This document shows positions 34,563 through 42,529 of a stretch of 45,203 nucleotides of DNA, piece by piece (positions within the stretch are counted from its first letter, which is position 1; every line of letters begins with the position of its first letter). The position numbers and the translations under genes were made by a program. Source of the DNA: an uncultured Clostridia bacterium. Its GTDB lineage: Bacteria; Bacillota; Clostridia; TANB77; CAG-508. Below the pieces are notes generated by a model. That model searched no databases and was not told where the DNA came from. It saw only the letters and a list, made by a program, of their open reading frames with translations. The stretch lies in NCBI GenBank assembly GCA_948485625.1, contig CAOMRW010000018.1, positions 1 through 45,203 of the forward strand, given 5' to 3'.

Positions 34563-35434
34563 TTTTTATTAGATATTGATAAAAAAGATATTTCTAAAAT
34601 TTCCTCTGAAGAAATTCAAGATTATTTTTGTTCATTAACTAATTATAGTAGTAGTTATATGCAAAAATTTATAACACAATTTTCACAATCTTTTAATTAT
34701 GCTCATAACAAGGGATATATAAGTATTAATCCTTTAACTGATACTTATGTTCCTGAAAGCACAAAGCCTACTAAAACTGTTAGAGCTTTAGAAATTGAAG
34801 AACAACAACAACTAACTGAATATTTAAAAAATACAACTGTTGAAAAAGAAACTTATAAAAATGTATTCCTACTGCAAATGTATACTGGTTTAAGAATAGA
34901 TGAAGTTTTAGCTTTACAAGATAATGACATAGATTTACAAAAAAAATTAATACATGTAAAAAAACATTAGTTAGAGATGAGAATGAGAAAATTATAATGG
35001 GAAGTACTACAAAAACTTTTTCTGGAATAAGGGATATACCTATTCCAAACTATATTTTAAATGAAGTAAGTGAACAAATACAAATTTCAAAAAATAATTT
35101 TAATGGACAATTATTTGTATCTAGTAAAGGCTATTATGCCGACCCCAAAAGTGTAAATAAAATATTAAAAAGAATTGTAGTTGAGCATTGTCACCTTAAT
35201 GATATCACTACTCATAGTTTAAGACATACTTTTGGAACTAGATGTATTGAATCTGGCATAGCTCCTGTTGTTGTTCAAAGACTTATGGGGCATAAAGATA
35301 TAAGAGTAACTCTTAATACTTATACTTCTGTACTACATAGATTTAAAGAAGAAGAATTAAAAAAATTAGATGTATTCTATAAAAATCAAAATATATCTAA
35401 TACTAAAAATCTTACTCAAGAAAAGTTTCTTTAA
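34563..35434 (+). pseudogene. Tyrosine integrase, N-terminus missing and frameshifted
   Basis: The plus frame from 34563 reads the core-binding domain (ISSEEIQDYFCSLTNYSSSY and FNYAHNKGYISINPL), then the catalytic Arg in TGLRIDEVLAL. A stop occurs at 34970 after an A7 run. One more A, or a -1 slip on A AAA AAA, leads into the second part with HSLRHTFGTR and GHKDIRVTLNTYTSV, which holds the remaining catalytic residues. The arm-binding N-terminal domain (about 80-100 aa) is gone. Integrases of this type insert at tRNA or tmRNA 3' ends, and ssrA lies 206 bp downstream. Confidence 0.85.
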
Positions 35435-35456
35435 AAACTTTACTTATTGTTACAAA

Positions 35457-35494
35457 TCTGTCACAAAAAAAATAACTGTGACAGAACTGTGACA
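35457..35494. repeat. TGTGACA repeat cluster behind the integrase
   Basis: TCTGTCACA at 35457-35465 is the complement of TGTGACAGA at 35477-35485, and ACTGTGACA is repeated directly at 35475-35483 and 35486-35494, 11 bp apart. A related GTGACAC lies near 35536. They resemble arm-type integrase binding sites of an attachment region. Confidence 0.5.
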
Positions 35495-35607
35495 AATAGT
35501 ATAAAATAACACTCAAATTTCAAAAAATCTACAAAGTGACACAAAATAGAATAACCGTCGAAATTGTTTATATATCAGCATTTGTTTAGTGATACATAAA
35601 AATAGAA

Positions 35608-35640
35608 AAGGACACAAAAAGGTTAATTTTGTATCCTAAA
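35608..35640 (-). terminator. Terminator of ssrA
   Basis: On the minus strand, AGGATACAAAA pairs with TTTTTGTGTCCT, followed by TTTTCTATTTTT, just after the tmRNA CCA end. Confidence 0.75.
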
Positions 35641-35996
35641 TGGTGGAGATGAGGAGAGTCGAACTCCTGTCCATAATACTATCCAAATAGACTTCTACAA
35701 GTTTATTTTATCTTTTATATTCATTTCAAATTCGCCGATAAACAGGCTAATTTAAAATATAGCTTTATAAAATACCCACTATTTCTAAAGCAAAAATAGC
35801 TTTGTTTCCTACTTTAATTTGACACCCTTTTTAAACCAGTAGGCTATCTAAAAAAGATGACACTGCAATTAGGCAGCGTATGCTAATTCTTGATTATCAG
35901 CGTTTATTTTTAATTTCCCGTTTTTTTAAGTGGCCAACGAGAATCCACTACTTGCTATCTATCTTTCAGGTAATATGTCGAAACCATTACATCCCC
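35641..35996 (-). ncRNA. ssrA: tmRNA
   Basis: 356 nt. The 5' end GGGGATGTAATGGTTTCGAC and the 3' end GAGTTCGACTCTCCTCATCT, followed by CCACCA, pair as the tRNA-like acceptor, including the diagnostic G3-U pair. The CCA is encoded. The tag frame reads (A)NADNQELAYAA and stops at 35869-35871, ending in the usual hydrophobic AA that directs ClpXP degradation. tmRNA rescues stalled ribosomes. Its 3' end is a common attachment site for integrative elements, and a decayed integrase lies beside it. Confidence 0.97.
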
Positions 35997-36009
35997 ATAT
36001 TACTTCTAT

Positions 36010-36038
36010 ATTATACTACACTATATTATTTTTATCAA
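36010..36038 (-). promoter_or_regulatory. Promoter of ssrA
   Basis: TTGATA, 17 bp, TATAAT on the minus strand; the mature 5' end lies 13 bases past the -10 box. Confidence 0.8.
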
Positions 36039-36079
36039 CATTTGTACCACAAATTCATACTATATTTTAGGTGATTTAT

Positions 36080-36271
36080 ATGAATATTGTTCCAACAAAT
36101 GTTAACTATAATTCCTCTTTAATGCTCCAAAATCTAATTCTTCTAAATCGTACATATCCATTTTTAAATATTCAATCTGTTGGCACTAGTGTACTGGGGA
36201 AAAAAATTTATGTTATAAAGCTTGGTAATGGTAATAAAAAAGTATTTTATTCTGCTTCTATTCATGCTAAT
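36080..36271 (+). pseudogene. M14 zinc carboxypeptidase, 5' part (interrupted by a serine-recombinase element)
   Basis: 64 codons from the ATG at 36080 (AGGTGA 7 bases upstream) up to the insertion point. The text ends KVFYSASIHAN, i.e. the first zinc ligand His62 of the M14 HxxE motif. Element DNA then brings a TGA. The remainder lies at 42530-43256. M14 enzymes of this size and motif (later WKANINGVDLN) in Firmicutes include gamma-D-glutamyl-diaminopimelate peptidases that cut peptidoglycan stem peptides. Confidence 0.9.
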
Positions 36272-36288
36272 ATATGAATATATTAGTT
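36269..36288. repeat. Left attachment junction of the serine-recombinase element
   Basis: The shared target bases AAT (36269-36271) are followed four bases later by GAATATATTAGTT (36276-36288). That block is nearly the reverse complement of the right-end block at 42509-42521 (12 of 13 positions), so the element ends are symmetric as expected for a serine-integrase attP. Confidence 0.7.
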
Positions 36289-36312
36289 ACCTAGCTATTA
36301 CATCAAAAAAAT

Positions 36313-36350
36313 AAAAAAGCATATTCTATATGTATTTATAGAAATATGCT
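36313..36350 (-). terminator. Terminator of the serine recombinase gene
   Basis: AGCATATT and AAATATGCT with an inner CTATA/TATAG stem, then TTTTTTATTTTTT on the minus strand, starting just past the stop. Confidence 0.75.
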
Positions 36351-36353
36351 CTA

Positions 36354-37925
36354 TTAAATTAACTCATCTATATTAATTTTTAACTTAAATTCTAAATTTT
36401 TATTTCTAGTTATTATAACTTTGTCTAAAATCTGTGATAATACTTGCTTTGGTGGTTTGTCTGATTTTATAATATCATCAAAATATTCAATAGCATTTTT
36501 TATGTTCTTTATTTTTTCTTTTTCTACTTGATTATTAAATTTATTTAATATATTTGTTATATCTTGTATCTCCTTTGCCTTTTGTTTTATCAAATCTAAA
36601 TAAATTTCTTCAATTAACTGTTTTTCTTCTTCTGTATTTGAATATGCCAACTCTTTTATTTTTTGTGTATGTATTGTTTTATATTCATGCTTAGCCTTTT
36701 CCAATTTTATTTTTAGTTTTTCACTATTATTTTTTACATTATTTTTTGTTGTTTCTAATTTCATTTCTTTTAATACTTCATTATATTGCATTCTCAAATC
36801 TTTTAATAATACTTTTAAATTTTCTAAAATATATTTTTCAGATATAGCATTATATATGCATCTCAAATTTCTATACTTAGAATAGTTTAAACATTCATAG
36901 TATTGTTTTCCTTTTTCTGTGAATCCTGTTCCTGAAGCTCCACATTCTCCACATTTTACAAATCCACCAAATATATAATAATATTTTCCTCTTTTATAGT
37001 AACTTATTGTTTTAGCTCTTTCTCCCAATAATCTCTGTACTCTATTAAATTGTTCTTTGCTTATTATTGGTTCATGATGATTTTCAAATCTATAATTTTC
37101 TTTTTGAGGTAATCGCTTAGCTTTTCCATGAATTCCTTTTACTTCTTTTTTATGTGTTATAAGAGTTCCTGTATATATTTCATCTCTAATAATTTTGCTT
37201 ATCATATCTACTTCCCAATATTCCCTAATATTTCTTCTTATATTTCTTCCTCTTTCTTTTTTAAACCTCTCTGCTTCTACTATTGAAGGATTTTTAAAAT
37301 CATATTCTGTATTTAATTTATTTGCAATAGCTGTTGTTCCAAATCCATCTTCATATAAATTGAATATAGTTTGTACTGCTTCTCTTACTTCTTCATTAAC
37401 AGTTAAACTCCCTTTTTCTCCTTTAATATATCCATATCGTGGACCTGAAATATATATTCCTTGTTTCATTCTATCATTTAAAGCATCTCTCACTTTCCTT
37501 GATGTATCTTTCACATATCTTTCATTTATCCATGTTGTAATACCTACTATATCATCATCATCTTTAAGTATATTAAATACTCCACCCATTTCTTTAATTA
37601 ATATTAATTCAACTTCATCTTGCTTCCAATTTGTTAACAATGTTTGTGCAATTCCATTATTTCTTGAAAGTCTAGACCAATCTTTCATTAATACTATTGG
37701 TTTTTCTTTGCTTTCTTCTACTATTTGATATAATTCGTAAAATTCTGGTCTATTCTCTATTGGAATATATCCTGAAATATCATCATCTATAAAAATTTTA
37801 TCAGGCTTTCTTGTAAATTCGTTTTCTGAATACTCATTTATCAAATTTATTTGTGTTTCTATACTACCATAATTTTTTTTATCTTCGTCTTTACTAATTC
37901 TCGCATAACCATATATTTTTTTCAT
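36354..37925 (-). CDS. Large serine recombinase
   Basis: 523 aa. The catalytic domain begins IYGYARISKDED with the nucleophile Ser11 and has DDDISGY and WSRLSRNN. The recombinase domain includes GPRYGYIKG and NEEVREAVQTIFNLYEDGFG. A zinc ribbon follows (CGECGASGTGF, then YYECLNYSKYRNLRC), then a coiled coil from about 395 to 500. It cuts both strands and joins attP to attB without host factors. It is next to the left end of the element, as is usual for integrases. Confidence 0.95.
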   Translation of the reverse strand: MKKIYGYARISKDEDKKNYGSIETQINLINEYSENEFTRKPDKIFIDDDISGYIPIENRPEFYELYQIVEESKEKPIVLMKDWSRLSRNNGIAQTLLTNWKQDEVELILIKEMGGVFNILKDDDDIVGITTWINERYVKDTSRKVRDALNDRMKQGIYISGPRYGYIKGEKGSLTVNEEVREAVQTIFNLYEDGFGTTAIANKLNTEYDFKNPSIVEAERFKKERGRNIRRNIREYWEVDMISKIIRDEIYTGTLITHKKEVKGIHGKAKRLPQKENYRFENHHEPIISKEQFNRVQRLLGERAKTISYYKRGKYYYIFGGFVKCGECGASGTGFTEKGKQYYECLNYSKYRNLRCIYNAISEKYILENLKVLLKDLRMQYNEVLKEMKLETTKNNVKNNSEKLKIKLEKAKHEYKTIHTQKIKELAYSNTEEEKQLIEEIYLDLIKQKAKEIQDITNILNKFNNQVEKEKIKNIKNAIEYFDDIIKSDKPPKQVLSQILDKVIITRNKNLEFKLKINIDELI

Positions 37926-37966
37926 ACATAGTCTTATCCTTTCAAATTTATTAAAATAATACTATT

Positions 37967-38167
37967 TTACTGATTCTTCATTATCATAATCATATCTTTC
38001 AAAGCTTTTTCTATTTGTTTATCTCCTGAAGTAAATAATACAATATATTTTTTTTCTTTTTTAATTTTTTCTATTTTATCTTGAACTTTTTTATTTTCTT
38101 TTTCTTCTTTAGTTAAATATATTTGAATTACTTTTTTATTTCCTATTTGATTCTCTTTAATTTTCAT
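37967..38167 (-). CDS. Small Lys/Glu-rich protein preceding the recombinase
   Basis: 66 aa with GAGGTG before the ATG; 41 bp separate it from the recombinase gene, so both are probably one transcript. Highly charged and helical except for one strand (KYIVLFTSGDKQIEKAL). Size and position recall recombination directionality factors of serine integrases, but these have no common sequence, so this is only a suggestion. Confidence 0.6.
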   Translation of the reverse strand: MKIKENQIGNKKVIQIYLTKEEKENKKVQDKIEKIKKEKKYIVLFTSGDKQIEKALKDMIMIMKNQ

Positions 38168-38197
38168 TCAATACACCTCATTAAATTTTATGTTCTA

Positions 38198-38203
38198 ATT
38201 ATA
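38198..38203 (-). promoter_or_regulatory. Probable -10 box for the recombinase transcript
   Basis: TATAAT on the minus strand, 30 bases before the 66-aa start codon; no clear -35. Confidence 0.4.
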
Positions 38204-38223
38204 CTAATAATTACTTTTAATAT

Positions 38224-38265
38224 AATAAAAAGCCCTCAGTTAGTACTGTTAGAGCTTTTTATTAT
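38224..38265. terminator. Bidirectional terminator inside the element
   Basis: AATAAAAAGC and GCTTTTTATT pair with one bulge each, loop CAGTTAGTACTGTT. It separates the divergent recombinase and 60-aa transcripts. Confidence 0.7.
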
Positions 38266-38273
38266 TTAAAATA

Positions 38274-38303
38274 TTTACAAACTTATATATAATATGTTAT
38301 AAT
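38274..38303 (+). promoter_or_regulatory. Promoter of the 60-aa gene
   Basis: TTTACA, 18 bp, TATAAT, 33 bases before the start codon. Confidence 0.6.
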
Positions 38304-38335
38304 AATTCAAGAATTTATAAATGGAGGAATTAAAT

Positions 38336-38518
38336 ATGCCAATAATATATGAAGATGAAACTAATCAAACACTTTTTCAAAATAATTGTTTAGCTTTAAC
38401 TATTAGAAAAGAATATCAAATTCAAACAACTTATAAAGTATTTAATAAAAGCTTATCTATTGGTATAAAATCAATATTTAGTGGTTTAGTTTTAACTGTA
38501 TTAAATATATTTATTTAA
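38336..38518 (+). CDS. Small element protein with a C-terminal helix
   Basis: 60 aa from the ATG at 38336, preceded by GGAGG 8 bases away (an ATG at 38321 is poor). Polar N half (MPIIYEDETNQTLFQNNCLA) and a hydrophobic C end (SIFSGLVLTVLNIFI). Its stop overlaps the converging HExxH gene by eight bases. It has its own promoter. Function unknown; perhaps a small membrane protein. Confidence 0.6.
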   Translation: MPIIYEDETNQTLFQNNCLALTIRKEYQIQTTYKVFNKSLSIGIKSIFSGLVLTVLNIFI

Positions 38519-39488
38519 GTTTACGATTTATTTTTTTGATTTGCTTTTGTATATATATATAAAATTCATCTATATTATTAACTTTTCCTATATGTTCATG
38601 ATATTTATCAATTTCTTCTTGTAATTTTGTTAAATCTTCTTCATTTTTAACTTTTTTAAACAGTTTTTTAAAATATTCTTTATAGCATAATCTTTGCACT
38701 GCCAAAAAATGATTTTGAATTTCTTTCGTATATATTTCTATTTTTTTCTCTATTAATCTTTTCTTTTTATGATTTGGACTTTTTTTCAAAATCATTCTTT
38801 CTTGTGCTATAAAATCCCTTGCTTGCATCATTTTATCAAAAGAATTTCTTAAAAATATGTATGATTTTTCTCCTGCAAATTCTTCAAATGCTTCCTCAAA
38901 ATCATCTGTATTTTCTAATATACTTTTTAGTAAATCATTATATCCCAAAATATATGTTATTTGCTGAAATAATGCACACAAAATTGGAAAAGATTTATTA
39001 TAAATAGCTTTTACACTTATCCCAAAATAATTTGTATTTTCTTTCCTATTTTGAAATACTATTGAAATTATTAATTGTATAGCTACTTCATTTATCGCAA
39101 GACCTTTTATTTTATAATAATCAAATTTACATAATCCCATTTGTTCTGGCATTCTTTCCTCAAAACTGTTTTTTTCATTACATTGAATATAATGAAAAAT
39201 TTCATGTAACATAATTTCATCTATATTCCTCATTGCCATTTCATTTTTTATATAAATTGCATTCATTGAAATAATATAGTTTACATCAGTATATTTGTCT
39301 GGTATTTTTGCTAAAAACATTTTTGAATTAATAATATGTTCATACATATTATTGCCATCAAATTCAACAATCATTGATTCTATTTTTTTTATAGTTTCTG
39401 TTGCTATATATTCTTTTTCATCTTGAGTAAGTTCTCGTATTGGCTTTATATCATATCTTTTCAATTCACGATTTGTGTCCATATTCAA
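38511..39488 (-). CDS. Cytosolic HExxH zincin-like protein carried by the element
   Basis: 325 aa without signal peptide or membrane helix. HEIFH at 95-99 (context DEIMLHEIFHYIQ) is a zinc-peptidase motif, and a glutamate in LAINEVAIQ (133-138) is well placed as the third ligand, as in gluzincins. The last 110 residues are charged coiled coil. Start is ambiguous: TTG at 39488 has AAGGA 6 bases before it, ATG at 39482 has 12. Proteases of this type on mobile elements can act on regulators, as in ImmA. No sequence family could be named. Confidence 0.75.
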   Translation of the reverse strand: MNMDTNRELKRYDIKPIRELTQDEKEYIATETIKKIESMIVEFDGNNMYEHIINSKMFLAKIPDKYTDVNYIISMNAIYIKNEMAMRNIDEIMLHEIFHYIQCNEKNSFEERMPEQMGLCKFDYYKIKGLAINEVAIQLIISIVFQNRKENTNYFGISVKAIYNKSFPILCALFQQITYILGYNDLLKSILENTDDFEEAFEEFAGEKSYIFLRNSFDKMMQARDFIAQERMILKKSPNHKKKRLIEKKIEIYTKEIQNHFLAVQRLCYKEYFKKLFKKVKNEEDLTKLQEEIDKYHEHIGKVNNIDEFYIYIQKQIKKINRKLK

Positions 39489-39525
39489 TCTTATTCCTTT
39501 CGTTTAATCATAATAGAACATATTT

Positions 39526-42030
39526 CTATATAAACTTATTTAATACTTTTTGAAGTTCTTTAAAATCTATTGGTTTAGATACATAGTCATTCATTCCTGC
39601 CTTTTCTGCTTCTATTATGTCTTCTGCAAAAGCATTTGCAGTTACTGCTAAAATAATTACATTCTTTGCATCTTTTCTTGGTAATTTTCTAATTGTTCTT
39701 GTTGCTTCATATCCATCCATAATAGGCATTTGAATATCCATCAATATCGCATCAAAACTTCCTTCTACACTATTTCTAAATATGTCTACCGCTTGCAATC
39801 CATCTCGTGCTTGTGTAATTTTCACACCTTGCATTTGAAGAATTTCTGTTGAAATTTCCATATTTAGTTCATTGTCTTCTACTACTAATATTCTTTTTCC
39901 AGTTAAATCTTTCAATATTTCTTGTTTTTGCGTTTCATTTTCGTTTTGCATTCCTTGCCCTATCTCTAATGGCAATACGATATAAAATTCACTTCCTTCT
40001 CCTGGCTTGCTATCTATTTTAATCTGACCATTTAATTTTTGTACATTGTTTTGCACTATTGCCATACCTAATCCTGTTCCTGTCATTTCCTCTGAATGAA
40101 ATCTTGTTTCTCTTTCAAATGGTGTATATATTTTCATAAGAAATTCTTTGCTCATTCCAATTCCATCATCAATTATTCTAAATTCATATTTAGAAATAAA
40201 TTTTCCTTCTATTTCATTTACCTCTACATATATTTTTCCGTTAGTTTTCGTATATTTTAAAGCATTAGACATAATATTACTAACAATTTGTCTGATTTTT
40301 CCCCAATCACTTAGAACATAATCATTCTTCACATTAAATACTATTTTTAGTTCCTTTTTTTGTAATTTTGCTTGTTCTTTAAAAACTAATAGAGTATCTT
40401 CTAATGCTTTAGTAATATTAAATTCTGTCTTATCTATTAATGGCATATTTTCTTCTATTTTTGAAACATCTAAAATATTATTTATTAATTCCAGTAATTG
40501 TTTACTTGATATATTTATTTTATTTAAATAATCTAATATCCTATCTTTATTATCAATTTGATTTTTTGCCATATTAGAAAAGTTTATAATAGCATTTAAT
40601 GGTGTTCTCATATCATGAGACATATTTGCAAAAAATCTATTTTTAGTTTGAGTTGCTAGTCTCATTGTTTGAATTGATTCTTTCAAAACTTCTTTCTCTT
40701 CTATTTCTTTTTCTTTTCTTCTATCAACATCTTGGAAAGCAAATATTACTTCTGGTTTGTTTTTCATAACACTTTCTTCACTATATAGCATTTGAACATT
40801 TACCCATTTAAATTCACTATTAAATGTTCTTTTAAAGTCTCCTCCAAAATTTCTCACATTATTTTTTACGAGTTTTTGTATATTTTTAATTGAAAATGTC
40901 TCTTTAAATTCTTTATACGCCTCTTTTTCCATTGTCATCTCTGTAAATTTTAAAAAGTCGTTATAATCTCCTTTTTTAGGTAAGCTTTTTCCCATGTCTC
41001 CTGCACATTTTAAAATAGTATATTTACATTTTTCAAAATCTACTAAATAAATTGCATAATAAGAATCTCCTAGCACTTTTGTTATTCTATTATATAATGA
41101 TTTTCCTTTTAATGCTCTCCTTTCTGCTGTAATTAAGTAAATTGATATTATTGAAAAGATAACTGTAGTTGTATAATATGCTATTAATATATTTCTTGTA
41201 CTTGCTAACATATGTGCATATGGGATTGTTACAACAATTTTCCAACCATTATATGTTTCTGTGCTATAAATCCCTGTACTCTTTTCTCCATTCTCAACCA
41301 CTTCTAACGAATCTAGTTTCTCTTGACTAATCCCCATTTCATGACATACTTCATTAAGGGTTTCTTTATTGTTATATTTTTGCTGTTCTAAGTTACTATT
41401 GCCTTGGTGTATTATTTTACCACTACTATCTGCTATATAATAAGCAGCTCCATTTGGAAAAATTTCTATATCTGACCATGTAGTTATTCTTTCTGGAAAT
41501 ATATTAATAGCCAATATATTTTCTGTATCTTCTATCTTCATAGCTGCTGTTATTAAAGTTTCTCCTGTTTTACTATGTTGACGAGAATTTGTATATATTA
41601 TTTCACCTTGTTTAGCATTTTTAGCTTTTTCATACCATTCTGCTTTAGTATAATCTTGTACATCATCTGCATTATTAAATCTATAGAATGTATCATTTAT
41701 TATTGCATACATTTTTATATTTTCTATTTCTAATATTTCTCCATAATTATTAATTGATTCATTCATTTGTTCAACACTAATAGAATTATGTGCTTTCTCT
41801 ATTTTATATAATTCCCTTGCTATTGCTCTTAGTAATCCATCATTTCTTCTTATATAATTTTCTTGTGTTGCTTTTATTTTTTGTGGTATTTCCCCTCCCA
41901 CATCTCTAAGACTTGCCGTGAATTGTTTATTTGCAATAACTAGCATTATACTGCTTGCTATAAAACATACTAGTAAAAACACAACTGTTATTGAAAATTT
42001 TCTATTATCTCGTATCATCATTTTTATCAT
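39526..42030 (-). CDS. Hybrid sensor histidine kinase with C-terminal receiver
   Basis: 834 aa (831 if the ATG at 42021 is used). Helix 1 at 13-33, extracytoplasmic sensor of the dCache type at about 38-272 (EWYEKAKNAKQGEIIYTN), helix 2 at about 280-301, and a PAS-like linker at about 320-440. The dimer/phosphoacceptor domain has His472 in FFANMSHDMRTPLNA. The ATPase has SNALKYT, DDGIG (621-625) and GTGLG (651-655). The receiver has acidic pair 718-719, phosphoacceptor Asp765 in AILMDIQMP, Thr797 and Lys819. No output domain is attached or nearby. The Hpt gene 48 bp upstream supplies the next relay step. Confidence 0.95.
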   Translation of the reverse strand: MIKMMIRDNRKFSITVVFLLVCFIASSIMLVIANKQFTASLRDVGGEIPQKIKATQENYIRRNDGLLRAIARELYKIEKAHNSISVEQMNESINNYGEILEIENIKMYAIINDTFYRFNNADDVQDYTKAEWYEKAKNAKQGEIIYTNSRQHSKTGETLITAAMKIEDTENILAINIFPERITTWSDIEIFPNGAAYYIADSSGKIIHQGNSNLEQQKYNNKETLNEVCHEMGISQEKLDSLEVVENGEKSTGIYSTETYNGWKIVVTIPYAHMLASTRNILIAYYTTTVIFSIISIYLITAERRALKGKSLYNRITKVLGDSYYAIYLVDFEKCKYTILKCAGDMGKSLPKKGDYNDFLKFTEMTMEKEAYKEFKETFSIKNIQKLVKNNVRNFGGDFKRTFNSEFKWVNVQMLYSEESVMKNKPEVIFAFQDVDRRKEKEIEEKEVLKESIQTMRLATQTKNRFFANMSHDMRTPLNAIINFSNMAKNQIDNKDRILDYLNKINISSKQLLELINNILDVSKIEENMPLIDKTEFNITKALEDTLLVFKEQAKLQKKELKIVFNVKNDYVLSDWGKIRQIVSNIMSNALKYTKTNGKIYVEVNEIEGKFISKYEFRIIDDGIGMSKEFLMKIYTPFERETRFHSEEMTGTGLGMAIVQNNVQKLNGQIKIDSKPGEGSEFYIVLPLEIGQGMQNENETQKQEILKDLTGKRILVVEDNELNMEISTEILQMQGVKITQARDGLQAVDIFRNSVEGSFDAILMDIQMPIMDGYEATRTIRKLPRKDAKNVIILAVTANAFAEDIIEAEKAGMNDYVSKPIDFKELQKVLNKFI

Positions 42031-42078
42031 CTCTCTTTCTATTTCTAATCTATTTCTATAATTATTTCTTTTATTTCT

Positions 42079-42396
42079 TTATATTCTTTTTCTATTTTCT
42101 GATATAATCCGTTCTATATCTTTATATTCCTTTTTTTTAATTGTTTGAAATAAATTGTTACTATTATTAAATAAACTCTCCAATCCAAGATTTCCAGCTA
42201 AACCTTTTAATGTATGTGCATTCTTTTCAATTTCTTCATAATCACGTTCTTCCCATGCTTGTTCTAAGTTTGAATATGTACCATCCTCTAGAAATCTTTT
42301 TAAAAACTTTTTGTATATAACTTCATTTCCACAGAATCTTTCTAATGTATCTTTATAATTTACATTTATTTTTTCACATGCTTCTTGTAAATTCAT
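42079..42396 (-). CDS. Histidine phosphotransfer (Hpt) protein
   Basis: 105 aa. Four-helix Hpt domain with the phosphorylatable His61 in NAHTLKGLAGNLGLESL. It stands alone as a single-domain protein, just upstream of the hybrid kinase and in the same transcript, so the kinase receiver can pass phosphate to it. The target response regulator is not in the element and is presumably in the host chromosome. Confidence 0.92.
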   Translation of the reverse strand: MNLQEACEKINVNYKDTLERFCGNEVIYKKFLKRFLEDGTYSNLEQAWEERDYEEIEKNAHTLKGLAGNLGLESLFNNSNNLFQTIKKKEYKDIERIISENRKRI

Positions 42397-42508
42397 TATT
42401 TATATTCACACCTTTCCTTTTTATTCCATACTATATTACCACATTTCTATAAAATTTTCTATATTCTTTTATAAATTTATTCACTCCTTTTTATATTTTT
42501 CTTTATGA

Positions 42509-42529
42509 AACTAATATATCCATCAGAAT
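42509..42529. repeat. Right attachment junction of the element
   Basis: AACTAATATATCC (42509-42521), then ATCAG and the repeated target AAT (42527-42529). The 13-base block mirrors the left end at 36276-36288 with one mismatch. Confidence 0.7.

Larger units (their letters stand above)
36272..42529. mobile_element. 6.26-kb large-serine-recombinase element inserted in the M14 gene
   Basis: Joining 36271 to 42530 gives GCT AAT GAA TGG ATT ACA and restores one M14 frame (HANEWITSVLLMKFIEDY), which fixes both boundaries to within the 3-bp AAT repeat. Inside are a large serine recombinase, two very small genes, an HExxH protein, a hybrid histidine kinase and an Hpt protein. There is no relaxase, replication protein or conjugation gene, so it can at most integrate and excise by itself. 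The terminal blocks form an imperfect inverted repeat. Confidence 0.9.

Noticed and set aside
36071..36079. GTG at 36071 as M14 start
   Set aside because: The AGGTGA that includes this GTG is the ribosome site for the ATG at 36080.
37195..37728. 177-aa plus-strand frame inside the serine recombinase
   Set aside because: It overlaps the conserved recombinase domain on the other strand and has no motif or RBS.
36269..42529. Transposon with target-site duplication
   Set aside because: No DDE or Y1 transposase is inside, only a 3-bp shared target is seen, and the serine recombinase plus symmetric ends fit site-specific integration better.
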